From positions 62,001 through 126,000 of the forward strand of contig CAVPXP010000017.1 of the NCBI GenBank assembly GCA_963709645.1: a DNA stretch of 64,000 nucleotides, given 5' to 3'. Positions 17,055-25,227 of the stretch are shown here, piece after piece. The DNA comes from DYRB01 sp963709645 (lineage in GTDB: Bacteria > Pseudomonadota > Gammaproteobacteria > Chromatiales > Chromatiaceae). The notes beneath the pieces were generated by a model. The model saw only the letters and a program-made list of their open reading frames with translations. It searched no databases and was not told the DNA's origin. Every line of letters starts with the position of its first letter. The first letter of the stretch is position 1. The position numbers and the translations under genes are program-made.

Positions 17055-18611
17055 ATGGCCCGCATCCAAACCTTAGTTGTCTTGGTGCTCTCTGTAGCCG
17101 CGGGTGTGGCGCAGGGCGACGCCGTCCAGGAGCTGTACCAGCGCCACTGCGCCGAGTGCCACGGGCCGGACCGTCTGGGGCGCATCGGGCCCGCCCTGCT
17201 CCCGGAGAACCTGGGGCGGATCAAGCGCGAAGAAGCGGCCGTCACTATTGGCCAGGGGCGCCCCGCCAGCCAGATGCAGGGCTTTGCCGACAAGCTGACC
17301 GCCGAGGAGATCCAGTCCCTGGTGGGGCTCGTGTATACACCCCTGCCGGAGGTCCCGGTCTGGGGTTTGGACGAGATCCGCGCCTCGCGCCTCAATCCGG
17401 TGGACCAGGCGACCCTGCCGGACAAGCCCGTCTTCAGTGCAGACCCGCTCAATCTCTTTGTGGTCGTCGAGTTGGGGGACCACCACGCCACCATCCTGGA
17501 CGGGGACCGGTTCGAGCCGATTCACCGGTTCGCCACCCGCTTTGCGCTGCATGGCGGGCCCAAGTTCTCGCCGGAAGGGCGCTTCGTCTATTTCGCCTCG
17601 CGCGACGGCTGGGTGAGCAAGTTCGATCTCTACAGCCTACAGACCGTCGCCGAGGTCCGCGCCGGCATCAACACCCGCAACCTCGCCGTCTCCTCCGACG
17701 GGCGCTATGTCATGGTCGCCAACACCCTGCCCCACAGCCTTGCGCTGCTGAGCGCCGCGGACCTCGACCCCATCCGCGTCATCCCGGTCCAGGACGACTC
17801 GGGCAAGGAATCGCGGGTCAGCGCCGTCTACGACGCCCCGCCGCGCCACAGCTTTGTCGCCGCGCTCAAGGACATCCCCGAGCTGTGGGAGATCCAGTAC
17901 CGCGACGACCCGCTGCCGGTCTACAACGGACCCATGCACGATTACCGGATGGACGAGGGCTTGGCCCACCAGACCGGACCCTTCCCTGTGCGGCGTATCC
18001 CGCTCACCGACTACTTGGATGATTTCTTCTTCGACCCCGCCTACCGCCTGGTCCTGGGCGCCTCCCGCGACGGCCGCCCGGGGCAGGTGATCCACCTGGA
18101 CCTGGGGCGCAAGATCGCCGAATTGGCCATCGACGGCATGCCGCACCTCGGCTCCGGCATCACCTGGGACTTCCAGGGCCACCCTGTGCTCGCCACGCCG
18201 AACCTCAAGAAGGGGGAGGTCACCGTCATCGACATGCAGGATTGGCACACCGTGAAGCGCATCGAGACTCTGGGCCCAGGCTTCTTCATGCGCAGCCATG
18301 AGGCAAGCCCCTACGCCTGGGTTGACGTCTACTTCGGCCCCAACAAGGATGCCGTCCACGTCATCGACAAGGCCACCCTGGAGATCGCCCGGACGCTCCG
18401 CCCAGCCCCGGGCAAGACCGCGGCCCACGTCGAGTTCGACCGCTACGGGAAGTACGCCCTGCTCAGCATCTCGGAGCCCGCCCCCGACGGGGCCCTGGTG
18501 GTCTACGACGCCAAGACCCTGGAGGAGGTCAAGCGCCTGCCCATGAACAAGCCCTCGGGCAAGTACAACGTCTATAACAAGATCACAGGCTCGGCCGGGA
18601 CCAGCCACTAA
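17055..18611 (+). CDS. nirN: NirN, dihydro-heme d1 dehydrogenase
   Basis: Periplasmic cytochrome c/d1-propeller protein that introduces the last double bond of heme d1 and delivers the cofactor to NirS. The 518 residues have a signal peptide to about residue 21, CAECH at 32-36 and a d1-like propeller with HGGPKFSPEGRFVYFASRDGW and PHLGSGITWDF; the ending KPSGKYNVYNKITGSAGTSH is typical of NirN. Unlike nirS it is unbroken. The TAA stop is part of the left end of the second 165-bp palindromic repeat. Confidence 0.93.
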   Translation: MARIQTLVVLVLSVAAGVAQGDAVQELYQRHCAECHGPDRLGRIGPALLPENLGRIKREEAAVTIGQGRPASQMQGFADKLTAEEIQSLVGLVYTPLPEVPVWGLDEIRASRLNPVDQATLPDKPVFSADPLNLFVVVELGDHHATILDGDRFEPIHRFATRFALHGGPKFSPEGRFVYFASRDGWVSKFDLYSLQTVAEVRAGINTRNLAVSSDGRYVMVANTLPHSLALLSAADLDPIRVIPVQDDSGKESRVSAVYDAPPRHSFVAALKDIPELWEIQYRDDPLPVYNGPMHDYRMDEGLAHQTGPFPVRRIPLTDYLDDFFFDPAYRLVLGASRDGRPGQVIHLDLGRKIAELAIDGMPHLGSGITWDFQGHPVLATPNLKKGEVTVIDMQDWHTVKRIETLGPGFFMRSHEASPYAWVDVYFGPNKDAVHVIDKATLEIARTLRPAPGKTAAHVEFDRYGKYALLSISEPAPDGALVVYDAKTLEEVKRLPMNKPSGKYNVYNKITGSAGTSH

Positions 18612-18772
18612 GGCGATTTCTGTCAAATCATGTACCAGCTAGCTTGTCTTTGCGCCCGCCTTCTTCATCGCGCCAGCAGTCACATAGCCCTGCTATGCTC
18701 CTGCCGGTACTCCTTGAAGGCGGACGTAAATCCGGCGCCATCTGCTACATGATTCTCCGGCAATCGCCTAAG
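18608..18772. repeat. 165-bp imperfect palindromic repeat, copy 2
   Basis: Same length, same ends and same folding arms as the copy at 2071-2235, in the same orientation. It again starts at the stop codon (TAA of nirN) of the gene before it and ends with AATCGCCTAAG. Confidence 0.9.
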
Positions 18773-18799
18773 CCCTGCAGGCCGGCGCCCCTGGAAGCC

Positions 18800-19432
18800 A
18801 TGCGGTATTCAACCAAGTGCGCGCGGCTGGCGGCGGTGGCTATCCTGGCTGCGCGCTCGGCCCTGGCAGCCCCCGAGGGGATATCCATCGAGTCGGCGGT
18901 TGTCTTCAACACCCGGTGCGCGCGCTGCCACGAGGGTGAATGCAGCGGTCGCCTGAGCTTCCACCTCCAAGCAGACGCCGCGGACGAGCACATTCGCCGG
19001 CACGGCGGGGCTCTGGCTCTAGAGACGGTGCGGAACCTAGGCGAGCTGCTTCGGTACATGAAGGAACGATGCGCCTTCTTCCCACTCCAGCTCGCCCTAG
19101 AGAAGGACCGCCGTTGGGGCAGGGACACCCTGGACCGCCTGCGGGACCCTGACGGGACCGCCTACTTCCTGCCCCTTGGTCGCCTGAAGCCGGGTCCCTA
19201 CCATCTGTGGTTGGACGGGCTGAACCACAGGGCGGGGATCTGCGCCGAGCTGATCGCCGCGGACTTCGACTGGGTCGAGCACGAGGGCATTGCACAGGTT
19301 GGCGAGCGCCACGGATTGCGCTTCCAGATCGAGGTGCCCACGGAAGTTTTTCTTCGCGTCGGGACCCAGGAGCCCATCACCCTGACTCAGGTAGAGTTGG
19401 TCGGTCCGGATCTGCTGCGAGCGATCCGGTGA
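18800..19432 (+). CDS. Periplasmic monoheme cytochrome c, unknown type
   Basis: The 210-residue product has a signal peptide to about residue 24 and a heme site CARCH at 40-44 inside CARCHEGECSGR; the C-terminal 120 residues lack heme motifs and match no family I know. The ATG at 18800 is used because the open frame upstream is the palindromic repeat. It follows nirN and precedes a convergent Dnr gene, so a role in denitrification is plausible but only from context. Confidence 0.65.
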   Translation: MRYSTKCARLAAVAILAARSALAAPEGISIESAVVFNTRCARCHEGECSGRLSFHLQADAADEHIRRHGGALALETVRNLGELLRYMKERCAFFPLQLALEKDRRWGRDTLDRLRDPDGTAYFLPLGRLKPGPYHLWLDGLNHRAGICAELIAADFDWVEHEGIAQVGERHGLRFQIEVPTEVFLRVGTQEPITLTQVELVGPDLLRAIR

Positions 19433-19453
19433 TGGCGCGGGACACCCCTCCCG

Positions 19454-19621
19454 GTGGGTCGTCCCGCTCCGGCTCTCCCTGCCTCACGCGGGACTTCCAC
19501 GTCCCTGTGGGTCGTCCCCCTCCGGCTCTCCCTGCCTCACGCGGGACTTCCACGTCCCTGTGGGTCGTCCCCCTCCGGCTTTCCCTGCCTCACGCGGGAC
19601 TTCCACGTCCCTGTGGGTCGC
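19454..19621. repeat. 53-bp tandem repeat, three units plus a short remnant
   Basis: Units begin at 19454, 19507 and 19560 with GTGGGTCGTCC and differ at only a few bases; nine bases of a fourth unit end at 19621. Each unit can form a GGGAC...GTCCC hairpin. The array lies between two convergent genes and overlaps the 3' end of the Dnr gene. Since 53 is not a multiple of three, adding a unit changes that protein's tail. Confidence 0.9.
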
Positions 19622-20313
19622 ATGGCAATAGTGCCCAGTTCGGAGGTGTCCTCCAGCTCCGCCAGCGCCGTCAGGGCAATGCGGTCTTTGATGGTGACGT
19701 GGGCACCCTGCACGGAGACGACCCCGTCCAGGGTCAATTGCTTGATGACCCGGGAAAAGGTCTCCGGGGTCACCGAAAGGCGCGAGGCCAGAACGCCCTT
19801 GGGGATATCCAGGTCAAAGGCGCGCCGGCCGTCCTCCAAGTGGGCAAGCAGGTAGCGTGCGACCCGGCTTTTGGCGTTGTGCAGGGTCAGATTGTCGATC
19901 TCCCCAATCAGGGAACGCAGCCGCTGGCTCAGGGCCCCCATGACCACGAAGCAGGTGTCCACGGACTCGCGCAGCATGGCCGCGAAGGCGCGGGCATCGA
20001 TGCCGATCAGCTCCGCCGGCTCCAGGGCTGCAGCGCACACGGGGTAACGTGGCGCGCTGAGGAACATCAGCGCTTCGGCAAAGGTCTGGCCGGGAGAAAC
20101 GATCTCGATGATCTTCTCCGCCCCCTCAGGGGACAGCCGAAACAGCCGCAGGTGCCCCTGCTCCAGGAGATAGAACCGGCGCGAGGGGTCGCCCTGGCTG
20201 AACAGCCACTGGCCCTCGTCCAGGTGAATGGACACGGCGACCGCAGCGACCCGATCCAGCGACTCACGTCCCAGACCCGACAGCAGGGGTGCCTGGCGCA
20301 ACCGCTCGATCAT
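19537..20313 (-). CDS. dnr: Dnr/FNR-type Crp-family transcription regulator
   Basis: Crp/Fnr-family activator of denitrification genes, by analogy with Dnr, which senses NO through heme. N-terminal cyclic-nucleotide-like barrel (residues 8-125, LFSQGDPSRRFYLLEQGHLRLF) and C-terminal winged helix (about 150-220, KGVLASRLSVTPETFSRVIKQL). The recognition helix SVTPETFSRVI has the E-xx-SR pattern that reads TTGA half sites. It lacks the N-terminal cysteines of true FNR, which favours Dnr over Anr. The last 27 or so residues, from RPTGTW, are encoded by the tandem repeat and are not native-looking. Confidence 0.88.
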   Translation of the reverse strand: MIERLRQAPLLSGLGRESLDRVAAVAVSIHLDEGQWLFSQGDPSRRFYLLEQGHLRLFRLSPEGAEKIIEIVSPGQTFAEALMFLSAPRYPVCAAALEPAELIGIDARAFAAMLRESVDTCFVVMGALSQRLRSLIGEIDNLTLHNAKSRVARYLLAHLEDGRRAFDLDIPKGVLASRLSVTPETFSRVIKQLTLDGVVSVQGAHVTIKDRIALTALAELEDTSELGTIAMRPTGTWKSRVRQGKPEGDDPQGRGSPA

Positions 20314-20392
20314 TTTGGTTTCTCCTCATGACCCAATGCCAGGGTAGCTTCACCCAGATCGAGCAGCATCTCCGATCCAACGCCCTTCAGAC

Positions 20393-20406
20393 TTAGTCCA
20401 GATCAA
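20393..20406. promoter_or_regulatory. Weak FNR/Dnr-type box before dnr
   Basis: TTAGTCCAGATCAA (minus strand TTGATCTGGACTAA) has one good and one poor half site, 80 bases before the dnr start. It overlaps the stop codon of the membrane protein gene upstream. It could mean autoregulation. Confidence 0.35.
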
Positions 20407-21701
20407 GGCGTGAGGGTTCGCCCGTCCGGCGCTGTTCCCAGCACCCGGCAGGTCTGACCATAGCGCCAAGCGGCGGAGAACAACAGCCCCGCGAGCAGAA
20501 GCGCGGACAGGGCGAGGAAGGCACCCCCGGCGAAGGTCAGGCGCGGCTCCAGACAGGCGCCGGCCAGGGCGGTCATGGCCGCCAGGTGCAGGCCCCACTG
20601 CCAGCGCGCCAGGCGCTCAGGCAAGAAGCCGCCCATGTGCGGGACCCGGACCTCGATGCGACCGGTGGCAACCTTCCTCTGTTGCAGGTGAAACCAGCAC
20701 AGGAAGGGGACGATCTTCAGCAGCATCCCGCTCGGCAGACCGATGCCCACGCCAACCAGGAGCAGGACCCCGACCAGGGTCTCCGGGGCCCCGCCGACCC
20801 AGGCGATGGCAGCGCCCAGGCCCGCCCCCATGGCCGACCACCAGTACAACAAGGTAGGGTCTCGCCGCGGCCGGCTACGGTGGTGCTGAAGCCGCAGGGT
20901 CACCAGGGCAAAAGCAGCGAAGGCGATGGCAATGACGCCGCGGCCCAGCCACGCGAGCTCCCCCTGACCGAGCAAAGTGGCCAGGCTGACCCCGACCAGG
21001 GCCGCGAAGACTAGTGGGGGCAACCACCGGACAAGTCCCGGCGGATAGGCCGGGGTGACGTGGAACATGGAGACCACCTGATAGCCAATCCCGAGGATGA
21101 GCAAGCCAATCCAGCCGAACAGCGCCCAGGTCAGGTGCAGGTCCACCCAGGACCCAAACCTCGGCAAGACGACCCAGCCGAGCAGCATCCCGACGAGTGC
21201 CAGACCAATGGCCAGGGTCGGCACCAGGGACAAGACGGCCAGGCGCAGGGCCGAAAGGACTGCCGGGGCCCCATGGGCGCGGGTCAGGGCAAGCGCCGCG
21301 GCCGCGACGAAGACCGCGAACCCGGCCGCCGAGCCGGCGGCCCCCAATCCCAGCACCCAGAGCCCAGCCCCGAGAAACCCTGCTGCCAAGAACGCGGCCC
21401 CGGCGGTCAATGCCAGATGCACCACAGGCGCCACCCAGGCCACCCCGGGTACCGGGGCGCCGGCGATGACCGGGAGCATCTGGAGCAGGGCCCCGCACAT
21501 GGCCTGCCCCAGAAAGCCAATGACGATCAGGTGCGTCAGGGCCAGGGCGGCAGGGTTCCAGCGGGAGGTCAAGGCCCCGTCGCCCGATGCGATCAGCAGC
21601 ACACCGGCGGCCACCGCGAACCAGGGCGCGGTGAGCAGCAGGCGCAGGGGCAGGTGGATGGGCGGGGCCTGATCCAGGCGCAGCCCGGCGGTATCGACCA
21701 A
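20403..21701 (-). CDS. Polytopic membrane protein, NnrS/oxidase-subunit-I-like
   Basis: A 432-residue, almost wholly hydrophobic protein with about twelve membrane helices. LALTHLIVIGFLGQAMCGALLQMLPVIAG and HLTWALFGWIGLLILGIGYQVVSMFHVTPAYP carry isolated His residues in helices, as in NnrS-like and CcoN-like proteins linked to NO tolerance. I cannot place it in a single named family. It is transcribed with hemerythrin and DUF2249 genes and stands just before dnr, so a role in NO handling is a reasonable inference. Confidence 0.6.
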   Translation of the reverse strand: MVDTAGLRLDQAPPIHLPLRLLLTAPWFAVAAGVLLIASGDGALTSRWNPAALALTHLIVIGFLGQAMCGALLQMLPVIAGAPVPGVAWVAPVVHLALTAGAAFLAAGFLGAGLWVLGLGAAGSAAGFAVFVAAAALALTRAHGAPAVLSALRLAVLSLVPTLAIGLALVGMLLGWVVLPRFGSWVDLHLTWALFGWIGLLILGIGYQVVSMFHVTPAYPPGLVRWLPPLVFAALVGVSLATLLGQGELAWLGRGVIAIAFAAFALVTLRLQHHRSRPRRDPTLLYWWSAMGAGLGAAIAWVGGAPETLVGVLLLVGVGIGLPSGMLLKIVPFLCWFHLQQRKVATGRIEVRVPHMGGFLPERLARWQWGLHLAAMTALAGACLEPRLTFAGGAFLALSALLLAGLLFSAAWRYGQTCRVLGTAPDGRTLTP

Positions 21702-21729
21702 GGGTCAGACTCCGGAGTCAGCCGCGGCC

Positions 21730-21957
21730 TCAGGCCCGCGGGGTCTCGGCGGCGCGGATCAGGATGCTGTAGTCCCCGTCGCGCCCGGTGACTTCCCACA
21801 GGTAGCCCATGCGGCGCAGGAGGTCGAACAGCGGAAAGGGCTGGCGAGGCAGCCGCAGCAGGATGCGATCCCCTACCGGCAGGGCCGCCAAGGCGTCCAG
21901 AGTCCGCTCCATTGGCTCGGGCGGCTCCAGGCCGTGGGCATCGATAACGTGGTCCAT
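21730..21957 (-). CDS. DUF2249 domain protein
   Basis: A 75-residue TusA/SirA-like fold protein: VIDAHGLEPPEPMERTLDALAALPVGDRILLRLPRQPFPLFDLL is the DUF2249 signature. In many denitrifiers this domain accompanies hemerythrins and NorCB, function unknown. It sits 20 bases after the hemerythrin gene and 28 bases before the membrane protein gene, so the three probably form one operon. Confidence 0.8.
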   Translation of the reverse strand: MDHVIDAHGLEPPEPMERTLDALAALPVGDRILLRLPRQPFPLFDLLRRMGYLWEVTGRDGDYSILIRAAETPRA

Positions 21958-21977
21958 GGCTGCCCTCGTCCGGTCGA

Positions 21978-22418
21978 TCAGGGATGGGTCCGCAATTGTG
22001 CCAGCAAGCCGGCCGCCTCAGGGGCCAGGGCGCTATCGGCGATGGGGTAGAGGATGCCCTCCTCCTTGGCATTGTGTTGCTGGGTGATCAGGTGGAGCGT
22101 CTCGAGGATACCCTGGCAGTCTCCCGTGGAGCGCTCCGCCACCGCGGTGGCCAGTTCCTCGATCAGCTGGCGCATCTGAGCGTGCTCCATGCGCATCACC
22201 CCGGCCGGGCCGGCGGCCATGGGGACTTGGGCCTCCAGGGCCGGGAACAGGACATCCTCCTCGAACCGGAAGTGCCCCTCGATGGCGCCGCGGAGCTCGG
22301 TCGCCTCACGCCCGACCTCCCCCCAGTCACCACCATCCGCCGCTCGCTCCACCAGGGCCAGCAGGCGGTCGCAACGGCGATGATCCTCGGTCAGGGCGGC
22401 GGAATAGGCTGCGGTCAT
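21978..22418 (-). CDS. Hemerythrin-domain protein
   Basis: A 146-residue HHE-type protein with the di-iron ligand pattern: TEDHRRCDRLL, EGHFRFEEDVLFPALE, MRMEHAQMRQLI and TQQHNAKEEGILYPIAD. This arrangement resembles hemerythrin-like proteins with NO- or iron-repair roles (YtfE/ScdA group) but lacks their N-terminal domain. First gene of a three-gene minus-strand unit, with a weak FNR-type box 58 bases upstream. Confidence 0.87.
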   Translation of the reverse strand: MTAAYSAALTEDHRRCDRLLALVERAADGGDWGEVGREATELRGAIEGHFRFEEDVLFPALEAQVPMAAGPAGVMRMEHAQMRQLIEELATAVAERSTGDCQGILETLHLITQQHNAKEEGILYPIADSALAPEAAGLLAQLRTHP

Positions 22419-22475
22419 AGCGGACTCCTGGGTCTGGGTGGTAGGCCGATTGTGGCCTGCCAGTATCCACTCGCC

Positions 22476-22489
22476 TTGACATTGGTCAG
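22476..22489. promoter_or_regulatory. Weak FNR/Dnr-type box before the hemerythrin unit
   Basis: TTGACATTGGTCAG has one perfect half site and a near-perfect second; the minus-strand hemerythrin gene starts 58 bases away. A better box for the opposite strand lies 60 bases to the right. Confidence 0.4.
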
Positions 22490-22546
22490 GTGCGGCGACC
22501 CTGGCGGCGCGAGGTGACAGGCAAAGGCCGAGCTTGGTCCCCAGCT

Positions 22547-22560
22547 TTGACCTGGGTCAA
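22547..22560. promoter_or_regulatory. FNR/Dnr-type box upstream of nirGH
   Basis: TTGACCTGGGTCAA, a full TTGAY-N4-RTCAA dyad about 103 bases before the nirGH start. Confidence 0.7.
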
Positions 22561-22662
22561 GGGGCTTGAGAACTCGAACCGGTTAGCTTGGCCCCAGAGG
22601 CGCACCTAGGGACCGGGCAGCCCCGTCTCCGAGCTTGGCCCAGCTCAGTTGAGAGGTACCGA

Positions 22663-23652
22663 ATGATGTCGTCGCCAAGCCCGCTGGGGCGCGCCTTTAT
22701 CAACCAATTCCAGGGCGGTTTTCCCCTCTGCCCCCGCCCCTACCTGGAGGCGGCCAAGGACCTGGGCACGGACGAGCCGACCCTGATCGAGGCCATCCGC
22801 ACGCTGATCGAGGCGGGCCTGCTCACCCGATTCGGCCCGCTCTACAACGCCGAGCGCCTGGGCGGGCGCTTCACCCTGGCGGCCATGTCGGTGCTGGAGG
22901 CGGACTTCGATCGTGTCGCGCGAATGCTGGAGGCCAGCCCCGAGGTGGCCCACAACTATCGCCGCGACCATTTACTGAACATGTGGTTCGTGCTGGCCAC
23001 GCCCACCTCGGAGGGCCTCCAGGCCGCTATCCGCCGCATTCAGTCCGTTACCGGCCTGACGGTGCACGACTTCCCCAAGCTCAGGGAGTATCACCTGGGG
23101 TTCTGGCTGCACCTGGGTGACGACGGCTCCGTGGGCATACGCCGGATCGAGCGCGGGCACCCGACTCCTGCCCCGACCCCGGACGCTCTCGACCGTGCCC
23201 TGATCGCAACCACCCAGGCTGGCCTTCCCCTGGAGCCTGAGCCCTTCGCGGCCGTCGCCGGCCGGATCGACTCTGACCCCGGGACCGTCATGGCGCGCCT
23301 GCAAGGTCTCCTCGACAGCGGGGCAATCCGGCGCATCGGCGCCGTCCCCAACCACTATCGGCTCGGGCTGCGCGGTAACGGCATGTCGGTCTGGAACATC
23401 GAGGACGCGGACGTGGACACCCTGGGCGAGCGCATCGGGGCCCTGGATTGCGTCAGCCACTGCTACCGCCGCCCCCGCCGCCTGCCCCTCTGGCCCTACA
23501 ACCTCTTCGCCATGGTCCACGGGCGGGACCGCGCCGAGGTGATGACCGCCGCCGCGCAGATCGAGGCCCTGGTGGCGGGCCACTCGCGCGGCCATCGGGT
23601 CCTGTTCAGCGAGGCCATCCTCAAGAAGACCGGTCTGCGCTTCCTGGCCTGA
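22663..23652 (+). CDS. nirGH: Fused siroheme decarboxylase subunits NirG-NirH
   Basis: Two complete Lrp-like siroheme decarboxylase domains in one 329-residue chain. Domain one (about 1-165: FINQFQGGFPLCPRPYLE, AHNYRRDHLLNMWFV) is like NirG; domain two (about 175-329: DRALIATTQAGLPLEPEPF, CYRRPRRLPLWPYNLFAMVHGRDR) is like NirH. They are joined by a short linker. The separate NirD and NirL of this window supply the other pair. The first of two ATG codons (22663) was taken; the open frame further up is not protein-like. nirJ follows 22 bases later. Confidence 0.9.
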   Translation: MMSSPSPLGRAFINQFQGGFPLCPRPYLEAAKDLGTDEPTLIEAIRTLIEAGLLTRFGPLYNAERLGGRFTLAAMSVLEADFDRVARMLEASPEVAHNYRRDHLLNMWFVLATPTSEGLQAAIRRIQSVTGLTVHDFPKLREYHLGFWLHLGDDGSVGIRRIERGHPTPAPTPDALDRALIATTQAGLPLEPEPFAAVAGRIDSDPGTVMARLQGLLDSGAIRRIGAVPNHYRLGLRGNGMSVWNIEDADVDTLGERIGALDCVSHCYRRPRRLPLWPYNLFAMVHGRDRAEVMTAAAQIEALVAGHSRGHRVLFSEAILKKTGLRFLA

Positions 23653-23674
23653 CCAGTGGCCCCGGAGGAATCCC

Positions 23675-24859
23675 ATGTTTCGTGTCAGCCGCTACCTGCA
23701 ACTCCTCGCCGACCCGGCCCGCCTGACCCGTGCGGCCGCCGCACCGACCGTGAAACCGAGCGGCCCGGTCGTGATCTGGAATCTGATCCGACGCTGCAAT
23801 CTGACCTGCCGCCACTGCTATTCGACCTCCGCCGACAAGGACTTCGCCGGCGAGCTCTCGACTCAGGAGGCCTATGCCATCATGGAGGACCTGCGCACCT
23901 CCGGGGTCCCGGTGCTGATCCTCTCCGGCGGCGAGCCCCTGATGCGCCCGGACATCTTCGACCTGGCCGAAAGGGCGAAGGCGTTGGGCTTCTATGTGGC
24001 CCTGTCCACCAACGGGACCCTGATCGACGCCGCGCTGCTCCCGCGCATCCGCGAGGCCCGCTTCGACTACCTGGGTATCAGCTTGGACGGCCTGGAGGCA
24101 ACTCACGACCGTTTCCGTCGCCGGTCCGGGGCCTTCCGCGAGTCCCTGCAAGGCCTGCGCCTGTGCCGCGATGCGGGCATCCGGGTCGGCATCCGATTCA
24201 CCTTGACCCGCGATAACGCCCGAGACCTGCCGGGCCTGCTCGACCTGATGGCCGCCGAGGACATCGACAAGTTCTACCTGTCCCACCTCAACTACGCCGG
24301 GCGCGGCAACACCAACCGGGGCGACGATGCCCAGTTCCGCATGACCCGCGACGCCATGGACCTGCTGTTCGATACCTGTTGGGGTCACATCCGGGCTGGG
24401 GTCCCCATGGAGCTGGTCACCGGCAACAATGACGCCGACGCTGTCTACCTGCTCCATTGGGCGCAGCGTCGCCACCCGGAGCGGGTCGCGGCCCTCGCCG
24501 CCGTGCTGCGGGGCTGGGGCGGCAACGCCTCCGGGGTCAACGTCGCCAACATCGACAACCAGGGCACCGTCCACCCGGACACCTTCTGGTGGAACCACGG
24601 TCTGGGCAATGTGCGCGAGCGCCCCTTCTCGCAAGTCTGGGAGGACCGCTCGGACGCTCTCATGGCTGGACTCAAGCAGAACCCGCGCCCGGTCAAGGGG
24701 CGTTGCGCCGCCTGTGCCTATCTCGACATCTGCAACGGCAATACCCGCACCCGCGCCTTCCAACTCAGCGGCGACCCTTGGGCAGAGGACCCGGGCTGCT
24801 ATCTGACGGACGCGGAGATCGGCCTGCCCGCGCCGCTAAAGGCCGGGGTGACCCCTTGA
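23675..24859 (+). CDS. nirJ: Heme d1 biosynthesis radical SAM protein NirJ
   Basis: Radical SAM enzyme that removes propionate side chains from didecarboxysiroheme on the way to heme d1. The 394-residue protein has CNLTCRHC at residues 41-48 (C41, C45, C48), LSGGEPL for SAM binding, and a C-terminal SPASM-type cysteine set (CAACAYLDICNGN, then DPGCY). A clear ribosome site (GGAGGAA) precedes the ATG. The stop overlaps a possible TTG start of the next small gene. Confidence 0.95.
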   Translation: MFRVSRYLQLLADPARLTRAAAAPTVKPSGPVVIWNLIRRCNLTCRHCYSTSADKDFAGELSTQEAYAIMEDLRTSGVPVLILSGGEPLMRPDIFDLAERAKALGFYVALSTNGTLIDAALLPRIREARFDYLGISLDGLEATHDRFRRRSGAFRESLQGLRLCRDAGIRVGIRFTLTRDNARDLPGLLDLMAAEDIDKFYLSHLNYAGRGNTNRGDDAQFRMTRDAMDLLFDTCWGHIRAGVPMELVTGNNDADAVYLLHWAQRRHPERVAALAAVLRGWGGNASGVNVANIDNQGTVHPDTFWWNHGLGNVRERPFSQVWEDRSDALMAGLKQNPRPVKGRCAACAYLDICNGNTRTRAFQLSGDPWAEDPGCYLTDAEIGLPAPLKAGVTP

Positions 24860-25155
24860 GCGCACCGGACGCACCGCGCGGGCCGAAGCCAGACCTTCCA
24901 GCGCTCAGACCCCGCGGGATCGGGCAGAAGATCAGCCTAGTCGCCGCCTTTCTGTGCTACGGCGCGGCCCTCGCGTGCCTGGGCGCCCTCGGCCTTTGGG
25001 TGGGGGACTTGGGCAGCCATCATCCGGTGATCGCCAGCCTGGGGGCTTCTGTGGTGTTCTTCGTCGGGTGCGGCGTGGTCCTGCACGTCATGGGCCTGGC
25101 GCATCTCCCCAACCTGAGCTTCAACCGAGGTGACACCCTGCCACCTGGGGCTTGA
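24856..25155 (+). CDS. Small membrane protein after nirJ
   Basis: A 99-residue protein with two membrane segments (about residues 25-50 and 58-82). No family was recognised. The TTG at 24856 overlaps the nirJ stop (TTGA), which suggests translational coupling; no ATG or GTG start lies before the first membrane segment. Its place in a nir operon hints at cofactor or electron-transfer work, but nothing in the sequence shows it. Confidence 0.5.
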   Translation: MSAPDAPRGPKPDLPALRPRGIGQKISLVAAFLCYGAALACLGALGLWVGDLGSHHPVIASLGASVVFFVGCGVVLHVMGLAHLPNLSFNRGDTLPPGA

Positions 25156-25227
25156 GCCGCACGCGGACAGGGCCTCTCCCTGGTCCCGGTAGGCAGCCGG
25201 CACCAGGGCGGCGCGACTGCGTGGGGA

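Noticed and set aside
18644..18799. N-terminal extension of the cytochrome gene at 18800
   Set aside because: The extension is the translated palindromic repeat; the signal peptide begins at 18800.
19454..19621. CRISPR array
   Set aside because: Units are contiguous 53-bp tandem copies without variable spacers and no cas gene is present.
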